DNA of 64,000 nucleotides from Hippophae tibetana (GCA_037013495.1 CM072801.1:75439816-75503815); one strand, 5' to 3'. Positions 54,637-64,000 are shown, counted from the stretch's first letter. Program-made: numbers and translations. Notes: generated from the letters alone by a model not told the origin.

Positions 54637-55122
54637 TGATGAACGAAAACCGGCATCGCCGATCTTCGCAAATACTTTGGTTTTAATATTTATAAAACTC
54701 TCGCAAGTGCACGAATCATTTCGAAGAAAATGATAAGTATACTCCCAAGGTCGATCTAAGGAAGGAATGTATGTGGTTTTTAATTTATTATTCAAACTTT
54801 TAAAAACGAAATTAAATCCTAAACATCCTGTCACGATAGTTTGGTTTTTGTGTTCCTAATCTAATAACATAAAATAAACATATATACAGATTAATTAAAT
54901 AGTCTAATAACATAAAAATAAACATAGATACAAATTCAATAAATAATTATCTAAAAATAAACATATATACGGATTCAATAAATATTCATGCAAATTTTTA
55001 TCATTTATATTAGCGGAGTATTTATGGATATAATAACTAAATTAATTATGCTTGCTCATATTAACTAGGTTATTAAAGATATAAATTGATATTTTATTGA
55101 TTCTCTCTTTTTTATATAAATA

Positions 55123-55272
55123 CCACCTTTGGTGGGGTTAGATATTCTTTGTTAACTAAACAAATCAATTAACACCTATGGGTGGGGTTGATAACTAATA
55201 TGCTTAATTAAATTAATTCCTTTTTCTAAGAGATTGAAAATGAACCATTTAAATGCCACCTTTGGTGGGGTT
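55123..55272 (-). other. R/U5 hairpin trio, 3' LTR of element B
   Basis: Same three hairpins as in element A: two CCACC/GGTGG stems with 3-nt loops, at the ends of the interval, and a CACC/GGTG variant between them near 55170-55190. They follow the TATA box in the transcribed direction. Confidence 0.5.
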
Positions 55273-56043
55273 AGACAATTTAAACATTATTCAAGGTGTC
55301 CAAATTAAACTTAAGAATTTAATTATCCGAGTACTAACTTTCAAGTTTTAAAACCACTATTGAAAACATGTTGTCAATACATTTTCACATAATAATTCTT
55401 ATAAAAACTTTTGAAATAGAGTTTCACTCTAACTACCGGGCGATTGTACCAACAAATAAAAGAGCACTACTCTAAATTAGACCGGATAACTAAACCTTAA
55501 AATCTAATTTTCGGGTTTAAGTTTGTAATGAAAAATAATATATTTCTCTCTAACATTCTTAATATAATATCTTGAATAAAAACAAAATCAATTCATTTTA
55601 AAGATTTTTACCTATTTAATATTTCGCAAGCATAACAACGTCGTTATTACATCATTTTTTACTAAACAGCTAGCATAGTTAAATTTAACCACAGACAAGT
55701 TGAATATAACATGTAAGAATAAAGCATAAAAATAACTGTAAAGAAAATAAAATCCTTACAGAACTTCGACGCTATTCCCGTTGCTAGAAAACCTCCGAGC
55801 GGAATTTGCACTTCCATATATTGAATCAAAAATTAAATTATTACAAAAACATTACAAGTTCCTCTCAAAAAGAGAAGAACACTAAAACTAAGAGAATTGA
55901 ACTAAAAACTAAGAAGGAAACTAAGAAAAACTTAAAAACTAAGAAAGAAACTAAGGAAAACTCAAAAAAACTAAGAAATGAGAGAAAGAAAGAAGAGAGA
56001 AGTGTGGTTTTAAGGTGTGTTTTTGAAATGAAGGGAATGGGGG

Positions 56044-56051
56044 TATTTATA
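56044..56051 (-). promoter_or_regulatory. TATA box, 3' LTR of element B
   Basis: TATAAATA on the minus strand, at the same LTR offset as in the 5' LTR. If active it would drive transcription out of the element leftwards into the satellite array. Confidence 0.7.
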
Positions 56052-56119
56052 GGTGAGGATGGAGAGAAAAAATGAGTAAAAAAATGTTAAAAAAATGTAA
56101 AAACGCGTAATGGAAATGC

Positions 56120-56150
56120 TGACGTCATTGATGACGTCAGCATGACGTCA
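56120..56150 (-). promoter_or_regulatory. Three TGACGTCA palindromes, 3' LTR of element B
   Basis: TGACGTCA at 56120-56127, 56132-56139 and 56143-56150, just upstream of the TATA box in the element's sense. Element A has two copies at the same place. Confidence 0.6.
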
Positions 56151-56181
56151 TGGGGCTGCTGCACGTGAAAAATGAGTGTCG

Positions 56182-56332
56182 GCGCGCGCGTGAACAGTAA
56201 CCCGCGCGCAGTGCTGCGCGCGTGAACAGTAACCCGCGCGCAGTGCTGCGCGCGTGAACAGTAACCCGCGCGCGCAGTGCTGCGCGCATGAACAGTAACC
56301 CGCGCGCGCAGTGCTGTGCGCATGAACAGTAC
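56182..56332 (-). repeat. U3 tandem repeats, 3' LTR of element B (five units)
   Basis: Five GAACAGTA cores at 56192, 56224, 56256, 56290 and 56324 (plus-strand reading), separated by CpG-rich spacers. The unit is 32-34 bp. The 5' LTR has six, so one unit was gained or lost after insertion or during reverse transcription. Confidence 0.8.
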
Positions 56333-56676
56333 CCGCGCGCAGTTTGGGCGGAGCTGGGTGCTGGGGCACGGCGGCGTGTTTTTCTCTTTTTTGACATTTT
56401 TGACCTTTTTGACCCATTTTGTCCAATTTTTCCATATTTGTCGACCTTTCCGCATTTATTTATTAATATATTTGTGATGTATTGCTTCCAGTATTCTTCT
56501 TTGAGTCTTTAAGTTGCATTTTTAAGCCAAAATACCTGAAAAACAATAAAAATACCCGTGATTCCGAAAAAGACAAATTTATATAAATATATGATAAAAC
56601 ATATAAATATATATATTTTTAATTAATTAATGTGCATAAAATCATGGTTATTTTAGTGTTTTTTGAGCACTCATCA

Positions 56677-56689
56677 CAACCCCCAACCA
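56677..56689 (-). promoter_or_regulatory. Polypurine tract of element B
   Basis: On the minus strand TGGTTGGGGGTTG directly precedes the 3' LTR. It is identical to the tract of element A at 4331-4343. Confidence 0.8.
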
Positions 56690-56766
56690 GCTTCTTGCTA
56701 GTCCCTTAGCAAGAGAAGCGATAAAAACTAAAAATTAAACTATCCTAAATCACTTTCGTGGATTGA

Positions 56767-56839
56767 AACGGTTGCATTTAGCCTATGCAACAAGCCGTTA
56801 AACCCCTAGGTTGCCCTAGTGGACGAGTTTGAGTCTCGT
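56767..56839 (-). other. Hairpin cluster of element B
   Basis: Minus-strand counterpart of the three hairpins at 4181-4253: CTCGT/ACGAG arms at 56823-56839, CTAGG/CCTAG with GNRA loop at 56806-56819, and the bulged TTGCAT/ATGCAA stem at 56767-56799. The sequence is the same as in A, so it gives conservation but no covariation. Confidence 0.5.
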
Positions 56840-58242
56840 GAGGGTTTTCAGTAATGATACCCACAAACATTGAACTAAATGTAAAAATAAAAACAATCAA
56901 ATCAAAAATTAAAATTACAACAAAATCAAAAATTAATTTAAGAATAAAAGAAAACAACATATCACAAAAATATCTCATACTTTTTAATCTCTTTTAAGAT
57001 CATAATTAAAATCTCAAGCATAAGTTATTTTAATCTCTTTAAACAATCATGATTTTATTATAATAATTAGTCGAAAATCATTTTCATATTTCCTATCAAA
57101 AATGTATCAATTTAATTTTACCCAATTTCAGTGTCATGAATCAGAATTCGCTTCAACTCTATTCCTCACAAGTCAATACTCTCAAAACACTGAATCCTAT
57201 GGGTTCAAACACTCATACTAATTTATATGCGAAAGAGTTGATGTATAGAAATGAACTAATATGTTCGCATATGTATAAAGAATAAAGGCTCAAAGTGTTA
57301 TTTTAACATTGATCTCATGAAAGGAATCGAATGTATAAATTATAAAGATATCATATACAAAAATTATTTTCATGCATAAATCAAACTCATTAAGAAAGAA
57401 TTTCAAGATATATGCTTTTTACAAATGAAGAAATTGCAATGACTTTTTAGGGAATTACTTCCTATATCTTTCTTTTGTAATTAGCCTTTACTCACAACTT
57501 TGTAGGCAATGTGGGTCATAGTATGTAGATGATACCATATTTTTTATCTCTCTATTTTTTTCTGTAGATATTTTTCAATATATGTATTTTTTTAGAGAGT
57601 CAACCCATGTACAGATTGTACATTTTTTTGGATTTTGGTGAGTGGTTAATTTTGTGGCTTTTCTGTTTGATCTTGGTTTAGGTAACCCCAGATATGTCTT
57701 TTTGTTTTTGTAGCAGTCATGCATGAATTAGATATAAGCATATACTATCAATTTCTACTCAAATCATTTAATCTAAGCAAAAATAATAATCAAAAATATA
57801 TGATACTCTATTAAGATGAGAAAAAATTCATACATTCAATGCTAATACCTATAGAGATCATCTAAAAATTTGAATAAATAAGAAATGTGTTTGGAGTAGA
57901 AAAAATATATATTGCACTCTGAATAAAAGAAATTAGGCTCAAATTATATCTCACAAGGGTAGTCTCCACTAAAAAAAATTCATAAACGCCGATTTTGGGT
58001 TTAATATAATTTCCACATTCTATCAAGAAATACTAGTTATGACAAAAACTAACTAATTATCAAAAATAATTAAAAAATATTTCATGATATGTTTTCAAAA
58101 ATTAATCTAACAGTACAAAAGACTTAACTATTTACTTAAATTTGATTTAAAGAAATGATAAATTTTTGTGAAATAATTTTTTTTTTTTTTTATAATTTTT
58201 AAATTGTTAAATCTTTTTTTTTTTCTAATTAAGTATGGTAAT

Positions 58243-58286
58243 TTTTCACCACCCCCAACCTAGAACTTACATTGTCCTCAATGTAA
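58243..58286 (-). other. Hairpin and internal G-rich tract of element B
   Basis: TTACATTG/CAATGTAA stem at 58267-58286, followed in the element's sense by AGGTTGGGGGTGGTGAAAA (58243-58261). It is identical to element A at 2710-2753. Confidence 0.6.
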
Positions 58287-58323
58287 CAACTGTAAATTAA
58301 AGAGAAAAGAGAAGAAAGATTAC

Positions 58324-58420
58324 CTATTTCCTGAGAATGTGTAAGTAGTAATGGAGAAATGCAGGTGCATCCATCATATTCATTATTAAAGTGTATACAG
58401 ACAGATCGCTGTAAACTTCT
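58324..58420 (-). pseudogene. 97-bp remnant of the pol 3' end
   Basis: The minus strand encodes the last 32 residues and stop of element A's pol frame, from [11 protein letters not shown] to the C-terminal LRK. Upstream of 58420 in the element's sense the match to A stops and unrelated non-coding sequence begins. Either B lost gag-pol by a deletion ending here, or A gained its pol by joining at this point. It cannot make a protein. Confidence 0.75.
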
Positions 58421-58918
58421 AACATCTCAAAAAATATTTTTAGTTTTAACAATTTAAAAATTATTAAACTAAAATAAACAATCAAATTAAGTAAATAAAT
58501 AACAGAAAATTACCTAAAATGATGGGTTGCCTCCCATCCAGCGCTTAGTTTAACGTCTTAGCAAGACGTAACTTGGGGATTGCATTTTAAGTAAACTCAA
58601 TGTCCCCTCATCATTGAGTCAATCATACCTACAAGTAAGACAAGGTTGTCTACCTATATTGTTTCAAACATGCCCTATTGATTTTTAAATTTTTCTGTAC
58701 CAAAAACTAAGGAGCATGCTTAAGGGTTTTAGATAACCCACATCTAGGTGCAAATCAAATAATTAAGGCATCAAAACACAATTGTACCTAGATCAAACAA
58801 AGAAACTAACTCTTGAGATTGTAATTAAGACTTTAAAATTTTGGAGATAGTTTCAGAATTTTTTTGTTTTTTTTTGTTTTTTAAAGTTAAAATAACATAA
58901 TCAGTATTAACCAAGAGT
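58421..58918 (-). other. 5' internal region of B, part 1 (non-coding, with two hairpins)
   Basis: No ORF seen. The only marked structures are two adjacent inverted repeats at 58521-58538 (GATGGG/CCCATC, 6-nt loop) and 58553-58569 (ACGTCTT/AAGACGT, 3-nt loop). They flank a GCGCTTAGTTTAACGTC stretch. From memory, sequence like TTGCCTCCCA...GCGCTT is common in plant gypsy elements, but I could not check this. The rest is plain AT-rich sequence. Confidence 0.55.
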
Positions 58919-59038
58919 GTTCCCAGGAAAGAATGGTGGGGCAAAGGCTCCTTAAAAACCATCCTCCTAGACAGAACAACGTTCCCAGGAAAGACTAGTG
59001 GCACAAAGGCATCCAGGAACTAGTCTCCTAGACAGAAC
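58919..59038 (-). repeat. Tandem pair of 58-59-bp units, each a hairpin with compensatory changes
   Basis: Two units, 58919-58977 and 58981-59038, share GTTCCCAGGAAAGA at one end and CTCCTAGACAGAAC at the other. Their stems differ. In unit 1, 58930-58937 pairs with 58958-58965; as minus-strand RNA this is AGGAUGGU with ACCAUUCU, with one G-U pair. In unit 2, 58992-58999 pairs with 59019-59026; AGACUAGU with ACUAGUCU, fully paired. The stem sequence changed on both arms while 8-bp pairing was kept. The mismatch in unit 1 is a wobble only in the element's sense strand. This suggests selection on RNA structure, for example packaging or dimerisation. Confidence 0.6.
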
Positions 59039-59072
59039 TCCCTTAGATCTTTACTTTTCATGCTATTAAATT

Positions 59073-59318
59073 TAATTAAGTTCAGTTAAGTAAAAATCTA
59101 AGTTAATTAAGTTAGAAAATCTAAGTTAATTAAGTTAAGTGAAGTAAAAATCTAAGTTAATTAAGTTAAGTTAAAAAAAATCTAAGTTAATTAAGTTAGG
59201 TTAATTAAAAATCTAGGTTAATTAAGTTAGTAAAAATCTAAGTTAATTAAGTTAGGTTAATTAAAAATCAAGGTTAATTAATTTAGTAAAAATCTAAGTT
59301 AATTAAGTTAAATAAAAA
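59073..59318 (-). repeat. AT-rich minisatellite in element B
   Basis: About eight irregular units containing AATCTAAGTTAATTAAGTTA, 23-35 bp each, with small changes such as AAGGTTAATTAATTTAG. It is an ordinary slippage-prone repeat. Confidence 0.75.
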
Positions 59319-60026
59319 TTAAGAGAGAAAAAAAAATAAAAAAAATAATAATAGAAAAAAAAAATAAAAAAAATAAAAAAAAAATTAAATTGAAATTGAA
59401 ATAAAATAAAGTAAAATAAAATAAAAAAAAACTAAAATAAAAATAAAGGAAAATTGAAAAAGGTAAAGGAAAATTAAAATTAAAATTAATTTTTTTTTTT
59501 AATTTTTTAATTTTCTTTTTAGCGGTAATTTTACTATTCACGCTATATTATTTCTTTAAAATTTTTGAAATTTTTTTTTTTTTTTTTTTTTTTATGAACG
59601 GTAATTTTATTTTACTATTCACGATATCTTATTTCTTACTAACTTAAAATTTTTGAATTTTAATTTTTTTTTTTTTTACTATTCATGAACGGTAATTTTA
59701 TTTTACTATTCACGCTATCTTATTTCTTACTAACTTAAAATTTTTGAATTTAAAATTTTTTTTTTTTTACTATTCAAGAACGGTAAAATTTTTTACTTCA
59801 AATTTCAAATTTCTAAATTATTTTACAATTAAAAAAAAAAAATTAATTTTTAATTTTTTAATTTTTTTAATTTTTTAATTTTTTTTTTTTAATATTTTTT
59901 TTTTTTTTCTTATGAAATTTGAAATTTGATTATTATTTTTTCTATTAAAACAAAAAAAATCACAATTATTTACAGCACAAAAATGTTTTTAAAATTTTGA
60001 TAAATAATTTAAAAACCGTTATTCCT
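59319..60026 (-). repeat. Low-complexity A/T tracts with ACTATTCA-type repeats near the PBS
   Basis: A-rich then T-rich runs. Within 59519-59800 there are about three imperfect copies of a unit with TTACTATTCATGAACGGTAA (a near-palindrome) and CACGCTATCTTATTTCTTAC. The core resembles the TACTGTTCA repeats of the LTR U3. No coding sequence; the minus-strand ORF at 59308-59541 is low-complexity translation. Confidence 0.65.
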
Positions 60027-60044
60027 TCCCCGGCAACGGCGCCA
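60027..60044 (-). promoter_or_regulatory. Primer-binding site, tRNA-Asp type
   Basis: On the minus strand TGGCGCCGTTGCCGGGGA begins six bases after the 5' LTR. It is complementary to the CCA-ended 3' terminus of plant tRNA-Asp (TCCCCGGCAACGGCGCCA). The tRNA primes minus-strand cDNA synthesis. tRNA-Asp priming is usual for Athila-type elements. Confidence 0.85.
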
Positions 60045-60536
60045 AAAACTTGATGAACGAAAACCGGCATCGCCGATCTTCGCAAATACTTTGGTTTTAA
60101 TATTTATAAAACTCTCGCAAGTGCACGAATCATTTCGAAGAAAATGATAAGTATACTCCCAAGGTCGATCTAAGGAAGGAATGTATGTGGTTTTTAATTT
60201 ATTATTCAAACTTTTAAAAACGAAATTAAATCCTAAACATCCTGTCACGATAGTTTGGTTTTTGTGTTCCTAATCTAATAACATAAAATAAACATATATA
60301 CAGATTAATTAAATAGTCTAATAACATAAAAATAAACATAGATACAAATTCAATAAATAATTATCTAAAAATAAACATATATACGGATTCAATAAATATT
60401 CATGCAAATTTTTATCATTTATATTAGCGGAGTATTTATGGATATAATAACTAAATTAATTATGCTTGCTCATATTAACTAGGTTATTAAAGATATAAAT
60501 TGATATTTTATTGATTCTCTCTTTTTTATATAAATA

Positions 60537-60686
60537 CCACCTTTGGTGGGGTTAGATATTCTTTGTTAACTAAACAAATCAATTAACACCTATGGGTGGG
60601 GTTGATAACTAATATGCTTAATTAAATTAATTCCTTTTTCTAAGAGATTGAAAATGAACCATTTAAATGCCACCTTTGGTGGGGTT
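60537..60686 (-). other. R/U5 hairpin trio, 5' LTR of element B
   Basis: CCACC-TTT-GGTGG stems at 60537-60549 and 60670-60682 in plus-strand reading, with the CACC/GGTG variant between. They match element A and the other B LTR. Confidence 0.5.
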
Positions 60687-61457
60687 AGACAATTTAAACA
60701 TTATTCAAGGTGTCCAAATTAAACTTAAGAATTTAATTATCCGAGTACTAACTTTCAAGTTTTAAAACCACTATTGAAAACATGTTGTCAATACATTTTC
60801 ACATAATAATTCTTATAAAAACTTTTGAAATAGAGTTTCACTCTAACTACCGGGCGATTGTACCAACAAATAAAAGAGCACTACTCTAAATTAGACCGGA
60901 TAACTAAACCTTAAAATCTAATTTTCGGGTTTAAGTTTGTAATGAAAAATAATATATTTCTCTCTAACATTCTTAATATATTATCTTGAATAAAAACAAA
61001 ATCAATTCATTTTAAAGATTTTTACCTATTTAATATTTCGCAAGCATAACAACGTCGTTATTACATCATTTTTTACTAAACAGCTAGCATAGTTAAATTT
61101 AACCACAGACAAGTTGAATATAACATGTAAGAATAAAGCATAAAAATAACTGTAAAGAAAATAAAATCCTTACAGAACTTCGACGCTATTCCCGTTGCTA
61201 GAAAACCTCCGAGCGGAATTTGCACTTCCATATATTGAATCAAAAATTAAATTATTACAAAAACATTACAAGTTCCTCTCAAAAAGAGAAGAACACTAAA
61301 ACTAATAGAATTGAACTAAAAACTAAGAAGGAAACTAAGAAAAACTTAAAAACTAAGAAAGAAACTAAGGAAAACTCAAAAAAACTAAGAAATGAGAGAA
61401 AGAAAGAAGAGAGAAGTGTGGTTTTAAGGTGTGTTTTTGAAATGAAGGGAATGGGGG

Positions 61458-61465
61458 TATTTATA
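61458..61465 (-). promoter_or_regulatory. TATA box, 5' LTR of element B
   Basis: TATAAATA on the minus strand with the same CT-rich flank as in element A. Transcription of B would start roughly 30 bp further left. Confidence 0.75.
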
Positions 61466-61533
61466 GGTGAGGATGGAGAGAAAAAATGAGTAAAAAAATG
61501 TTAAAAAAATGTAAAAACGCGTAATGGAAATGC

Positions 61534-61564
61534 TGACGTCATTGATGACGTCAGCATGACGTCA
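61534..61564 (-). promoter_or_regulatory. Three TGACGTCA palindromes, 5' LTR of element B
   Basis: Copies at 61534-61541, 61546-61553 and 61557-61564, upstream of the TATA box in the element's sense. They are candidate bZIP (TGA-type) sites. Confidence 0.6.
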
Positions 61565-61595
61565 TGGGGCTGCTGCACGTGAAAAATGAGTGTCG

Positions 61596-61778
61596 GCGCG
61601 CGCGTGAACAGTAACCCGCGCGCAGTGCTGCGCGCGTGAACAGTAACCCGCGCGCAGTGCTGCGCGCGTGAACAGTAACCCGCGCGCAGTGCTGCGCGCG
61701 TGAACAGTAACCCGCGCGCGCAGTGCTGCGCGCATGAACAGTAACCCGCGCGCGCAGTGCTGCGCGCATGAACAGTAC
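61596..61778 (-). repeat. U3 tandem repeats, 5' LTR of element B (six units)
   Basis: Six GAACAGTA cores spaced 32-34 bp apart (61606 to 61770) with GCGCGC-rich spacers. Next to them is a GC-rich stretch of 16 bp, near 61805-61830, that is absent from the 3' LTR. Confidence 0.8.
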
Positions 61779-62138
61779 CCGCGCGCAGTTTGGGCGGAGC
61801 TGGGTGCTGGGGCGCGGCGGCTGGGCGGCGCGGCGGCGTGTTTTTCTCTTTTTTGACATTTTTGACCTTTTTGACCCATTTTGTCCAATTTTTCCATATT
61901 TGTCGACCTTTCCGCATTTATTTATTAATATATTTGTGATGTATTGCTTCCAGTATTCTTCTTTGAGTCTTTAAGTTGCATTTTTAAGCCAAAATACCTG
62001 AAAAACAATAAAAATACCCGTGATTCCGAAAAAGACAAATTTATATAAATATATGATAAAACATATAAATATATATATTTTTAATTAATTAATGTGCATA
62101 AAATCATGGTTATTTTAGTGTTTTTTGAGCACTCATCA

Positions 62139-64000
62139 CTGGTCAAACTCAAAAAACAAAGAAAAGTAAAATATACTAACATTTTAGAGAAAACTTCGAA
62201 ATGAATTCCAAATAGAAAAACAATGACAACAAAGTAGTAAAATAACACAAGACATGATGGACAAATTTTCGTTCTTTTTTTGGAATATGTCACTTAAGAA
62301 AGCAAAAAACAAACTAAGGACAAAATGTTTGGAATATAAAATTCAACAAATAGATATACGAATATAGATACACTACTTCACCAACCCAGACTATAATACC
62401 AAATGATGTTTATCCTTTTCGCGGACAGCCTAACAACTTTAGAACTCAAAGGAATTAGAAATATTGAATTACCAAGAAAATGGTTAAGATGTAAAAATTG
62501 AAATCCTAAAGAGTTAGAACAAAAAACAACGCAGTAAGGTGGGACCAAAATAAAAGAAGTCAATGCGTATTGTAAATGACGGAATTTGGGTTCAAAAACA
62601 TGGCGAACTAAAGTATCGCTTTGGTGCGGTTTTAGGTATCCAAACAAGATTCAATTTGTTATTTTATAATTGTAATTTGGATACACGAATTAAATTTAAT
62701 AACATTTTAAAGCTGTAACCCCAATTACTCCCTTTCGTTTATTGAAACGATGAACTGTAGTAGGTCTCTTGTTTTTCTCAAGAACAAAGACAGGTCAAAT
62801 TCAAAAAACAAAGAAAAGTAAAATATACTAACATTTTAGAGAAAACTTCGAAATGAATTCCAAATAGGAAAACAATGAAAACAAAGTAGTAAAATAACAC
62901 AAGACATGATGGACAAATTTTCGTTCTTTTTTTGGAATACGTCACTTAAGAAAGCAGAAAAAAAACAAAGGGCAAAATGTTTGTAATCTAAAATTCATCA
63001 AATAGATATACGAATATAGATACACTACTTCACCAACCCAGACTATAATAGCAAATGGTTTTTATCCTTTTCGCGGACAGCCTAACAACTTTAGAACTCA
63101 AAGGAATAAGAAATATTGAATTACCAAGAAAATGGTTAAGATGTAAAAATTGAAATCCTAAAGAGTTAGAACAAAAAACAACGCAGTAAGGTGGGACCAA
63201 AATAAAAGAAGTCAATGCGTATTGTAAATGACGGAATTTGGGTTCAAAAAGATGGCGAACTAAAGTATCGCTTTGGTGCGGTTTTAGGTATCCAAACAAG
63301 CTTCAATTTGATATTTTATAATTGTAATTTCGATACACGAATTAAAATTAATAACATTTTAAAGCTGTAACCCCAATTACACCCTTTAGTTTATTCAAAC
63401 GATGAACTGTAGTAGGTCTCTTGTTTTTCTCAAGAACAAAGACTGGTCAAACTCAAAAAACAAAGAAAAGTAAAATATACTAACATTTTAGAGAAAACTT
63501 CGAAATGAATTCCAAATAGGAAAACAATGAAAACAAAGTAGTAAAATAACACAAGACATGATGGACAAATTTTCGTTCTTTTTTTGGAATACGTCACTTA
63601 AGAAAGCAGAAAACAAACAAAGGGCAAAATGCATGGAATATAAAATTCAACAAATAGATATACGAATATAGATACACTACTTCACCAACCCAGACTATAA
63701 TACCAAATGATGTTTATCCTTTTCGCGGACAGCCTAACAACTTTAGAACTCAAAGGAATTAGAAATATTGAATTACCAAGAAAATGGTTAAGATGTAAAA
63801 ATTGAAATCCTAAAGAGTTAGAACAAAAAACAACGCAGTAAGGTGGGACCAAAATAAAGAAGTCAATGCGTATTGTAAATGACGGAATTTGGGTTCAAAA
63901 ACATGGCGAACTAAAGTATCGCTTTGGTGCGGTTTTAGGTATCCAAACAAGATTCAATTTGTTATTTTATAATTGTAATTTGGATACACGAATTAAATTT
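62139..64000 (+). repeat. Satellite array resumes (monomers 75-77, last one cut)
   Basis: Starts with the right CTGGT copy of B's target duplication (62139-62143). Monomers begin at 62139, 62791 and 63443; the last runs off the window after 558 bp. They are in the same orientation and phase as the main array. Monomers 75 and 77 share GGAATTAGAAATATTG and ACAAGATTCAATTTG, which 76 lacks, so a dimer period of 1,304 bp continues here. These marks are absent from the dimers just left of B. Confidence 0.95.

Larger units (their letters stand above)
54637..56676 (-). repeat. 3' LTR of element B
   Basis: The 2,040-bp LTR begins TGATGAG and ends TTCATCA on the minus strand. Compared with the 5' LTR it is 48 bp shorter. 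It has five rather than six 32-34-bp U3 repeats and lacks 16 bp of a GC-rich stretch near 56360. Outside the GC-rich part I found only about two base differences by eye, for example near 55568 and 55890. The TATA box is at 56044-56051. Confidence 0.92.
56677..58323 (-). other. Shared 3' internal region of element B
   Basis: Non-coding AT-rich sequence collinear with element A from its pol stop to its LTR. Conserved landmarks are the hairpin cluster 56767-56839, a segment around 57570-57720 that matches A near 3290-3420, and the hairpin plus G-rich tract 58243-58286. There is no ORF I would support. Confidence 0.8.
54637..62138 (-). mobile_element. Complete non-autonomous Athila-like element B in the satellite
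   Basis: The 7,502-bp element has LTRs at 60051-62138 (5') and 54637-56676 (3'), a tRNA-Asp PBS, a polypurine tract and CTGGT duplications. Its 3,374-bp interior has no gag, protease, RT or integrase. Only the last 97 bp of a pol frame remain, at 58324-58420. The 3' internal half (56677-58420) matches element A positions 2571-4343. The 5' half (58421-60050) has no counterpart in the visible part of A. With all cis-acting sites present and no proteins, B is best read as a parasite of an A-like partner, comparable to LARD-type derivatives. Confidence 0.93.
60051..62138 (-). repeat. 5' LTR of element B
   Basis: The 2,088-bp LTR begins TGATGAG at 62138 and ends TTCATCA at 60051 on the minus strand. 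It is almost identical to the 3' LTR, offset by 5,414 bp over the R/U5 half. It has the full promoter set: U3 repeats, three TGACGTCA sites and TATA box. Confidence 0.92.

Noticed and set aside
55806-56075. Lys/Glu-rich plus-strand ORF, and its copy at 61220-61489
   Set aside because: It is the antisense of the TTTCTTAG-rich R region of the B LTRs, low-complexity and duplicated with the LTR.
56087-56455. Arg/Ala/His-rich minus-strand ORFs in both B LTRs (also 61501-61917)
   Set aside because: They read through the GCGCGC/GAACAGTA repeats and change length with repeat number.
59308-59541. Phe/Ile-rich minus-strand 77-aa ORF
   Set aside because: Made of A/T homopolymer runs; no membrane-protein signal beyond composition.

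Overview
The window is plant nuclear DNA, probably from an angiosperm and probably heterochromatic. Three things support this: a Ty3/gypsy pol of the Athila (Tat/Athila) type, LTRs of about 2 kb with a primer-binding site matching the 3' end of plant tRNA-Asp, and a very long tandem satellite array. I see no host gene, rRNA, tRNA or CRISPR array. The species cannot be named from the sequence alone.

Layout. (1) 1-6399 is the right-hand part of a forward Athila-like element, called A here. It has an open pol (RT, RNase H, integrase) entering from the left edge, a 1.7-kb non-coding 3' internal region, a polypurine tract, and a 2,056-bp LTR. (2) 6400-54631 is an uninterrupted head-to-tail array of 74 monomers of a 652-bp AT-rich satellite. 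Some monomers are 650, 651 or 653 bp. The array has several nested higher-order repeats. (3) 54637-62138 is a complete reverse-strand element, called B, of 7,502 bp. It has two LTRs (2,088 and 2,040 bp), PBS, PPT and a 5-bp target duplication, but a 3.4-kb interior with no gag or pol except a 97-bp pol tail. B is therefore a young non-autonomous relative of A. (4) 62139-64000 is the same satellite resuming, with two full monomers and one cut by the window edge.

How the parts relate. A and B share LTR ends, PPT and the whole 3' internal region, so an A-like element could supply proteins to B in trans. Both joined the satellite at the same base of the 652-bp monomer, a CTGGT, in opposite orientations. 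The 74 monomers between them are therefore an exact whole number of repeats, flanked by inverted elements whose 3' LTR ends face inward. The satellite shows strong local homogenisation (tandem dimers, trimers, tetramers) and allele shuffling inside monomers.

The best candidates for something undescribed are: same-phase integration into a satellite; a tandem pair of hairpins with compensatory changes in the 5' internal region of B; conserved hairpin clusters in the shared 3' internal region and in the R/U5 part of the LTRs; and the long-monomer satellite itself as a possible centromeric or pericentromeric repeat. All coordinates and motif matches were read by eye, and no alignment or database search was run.
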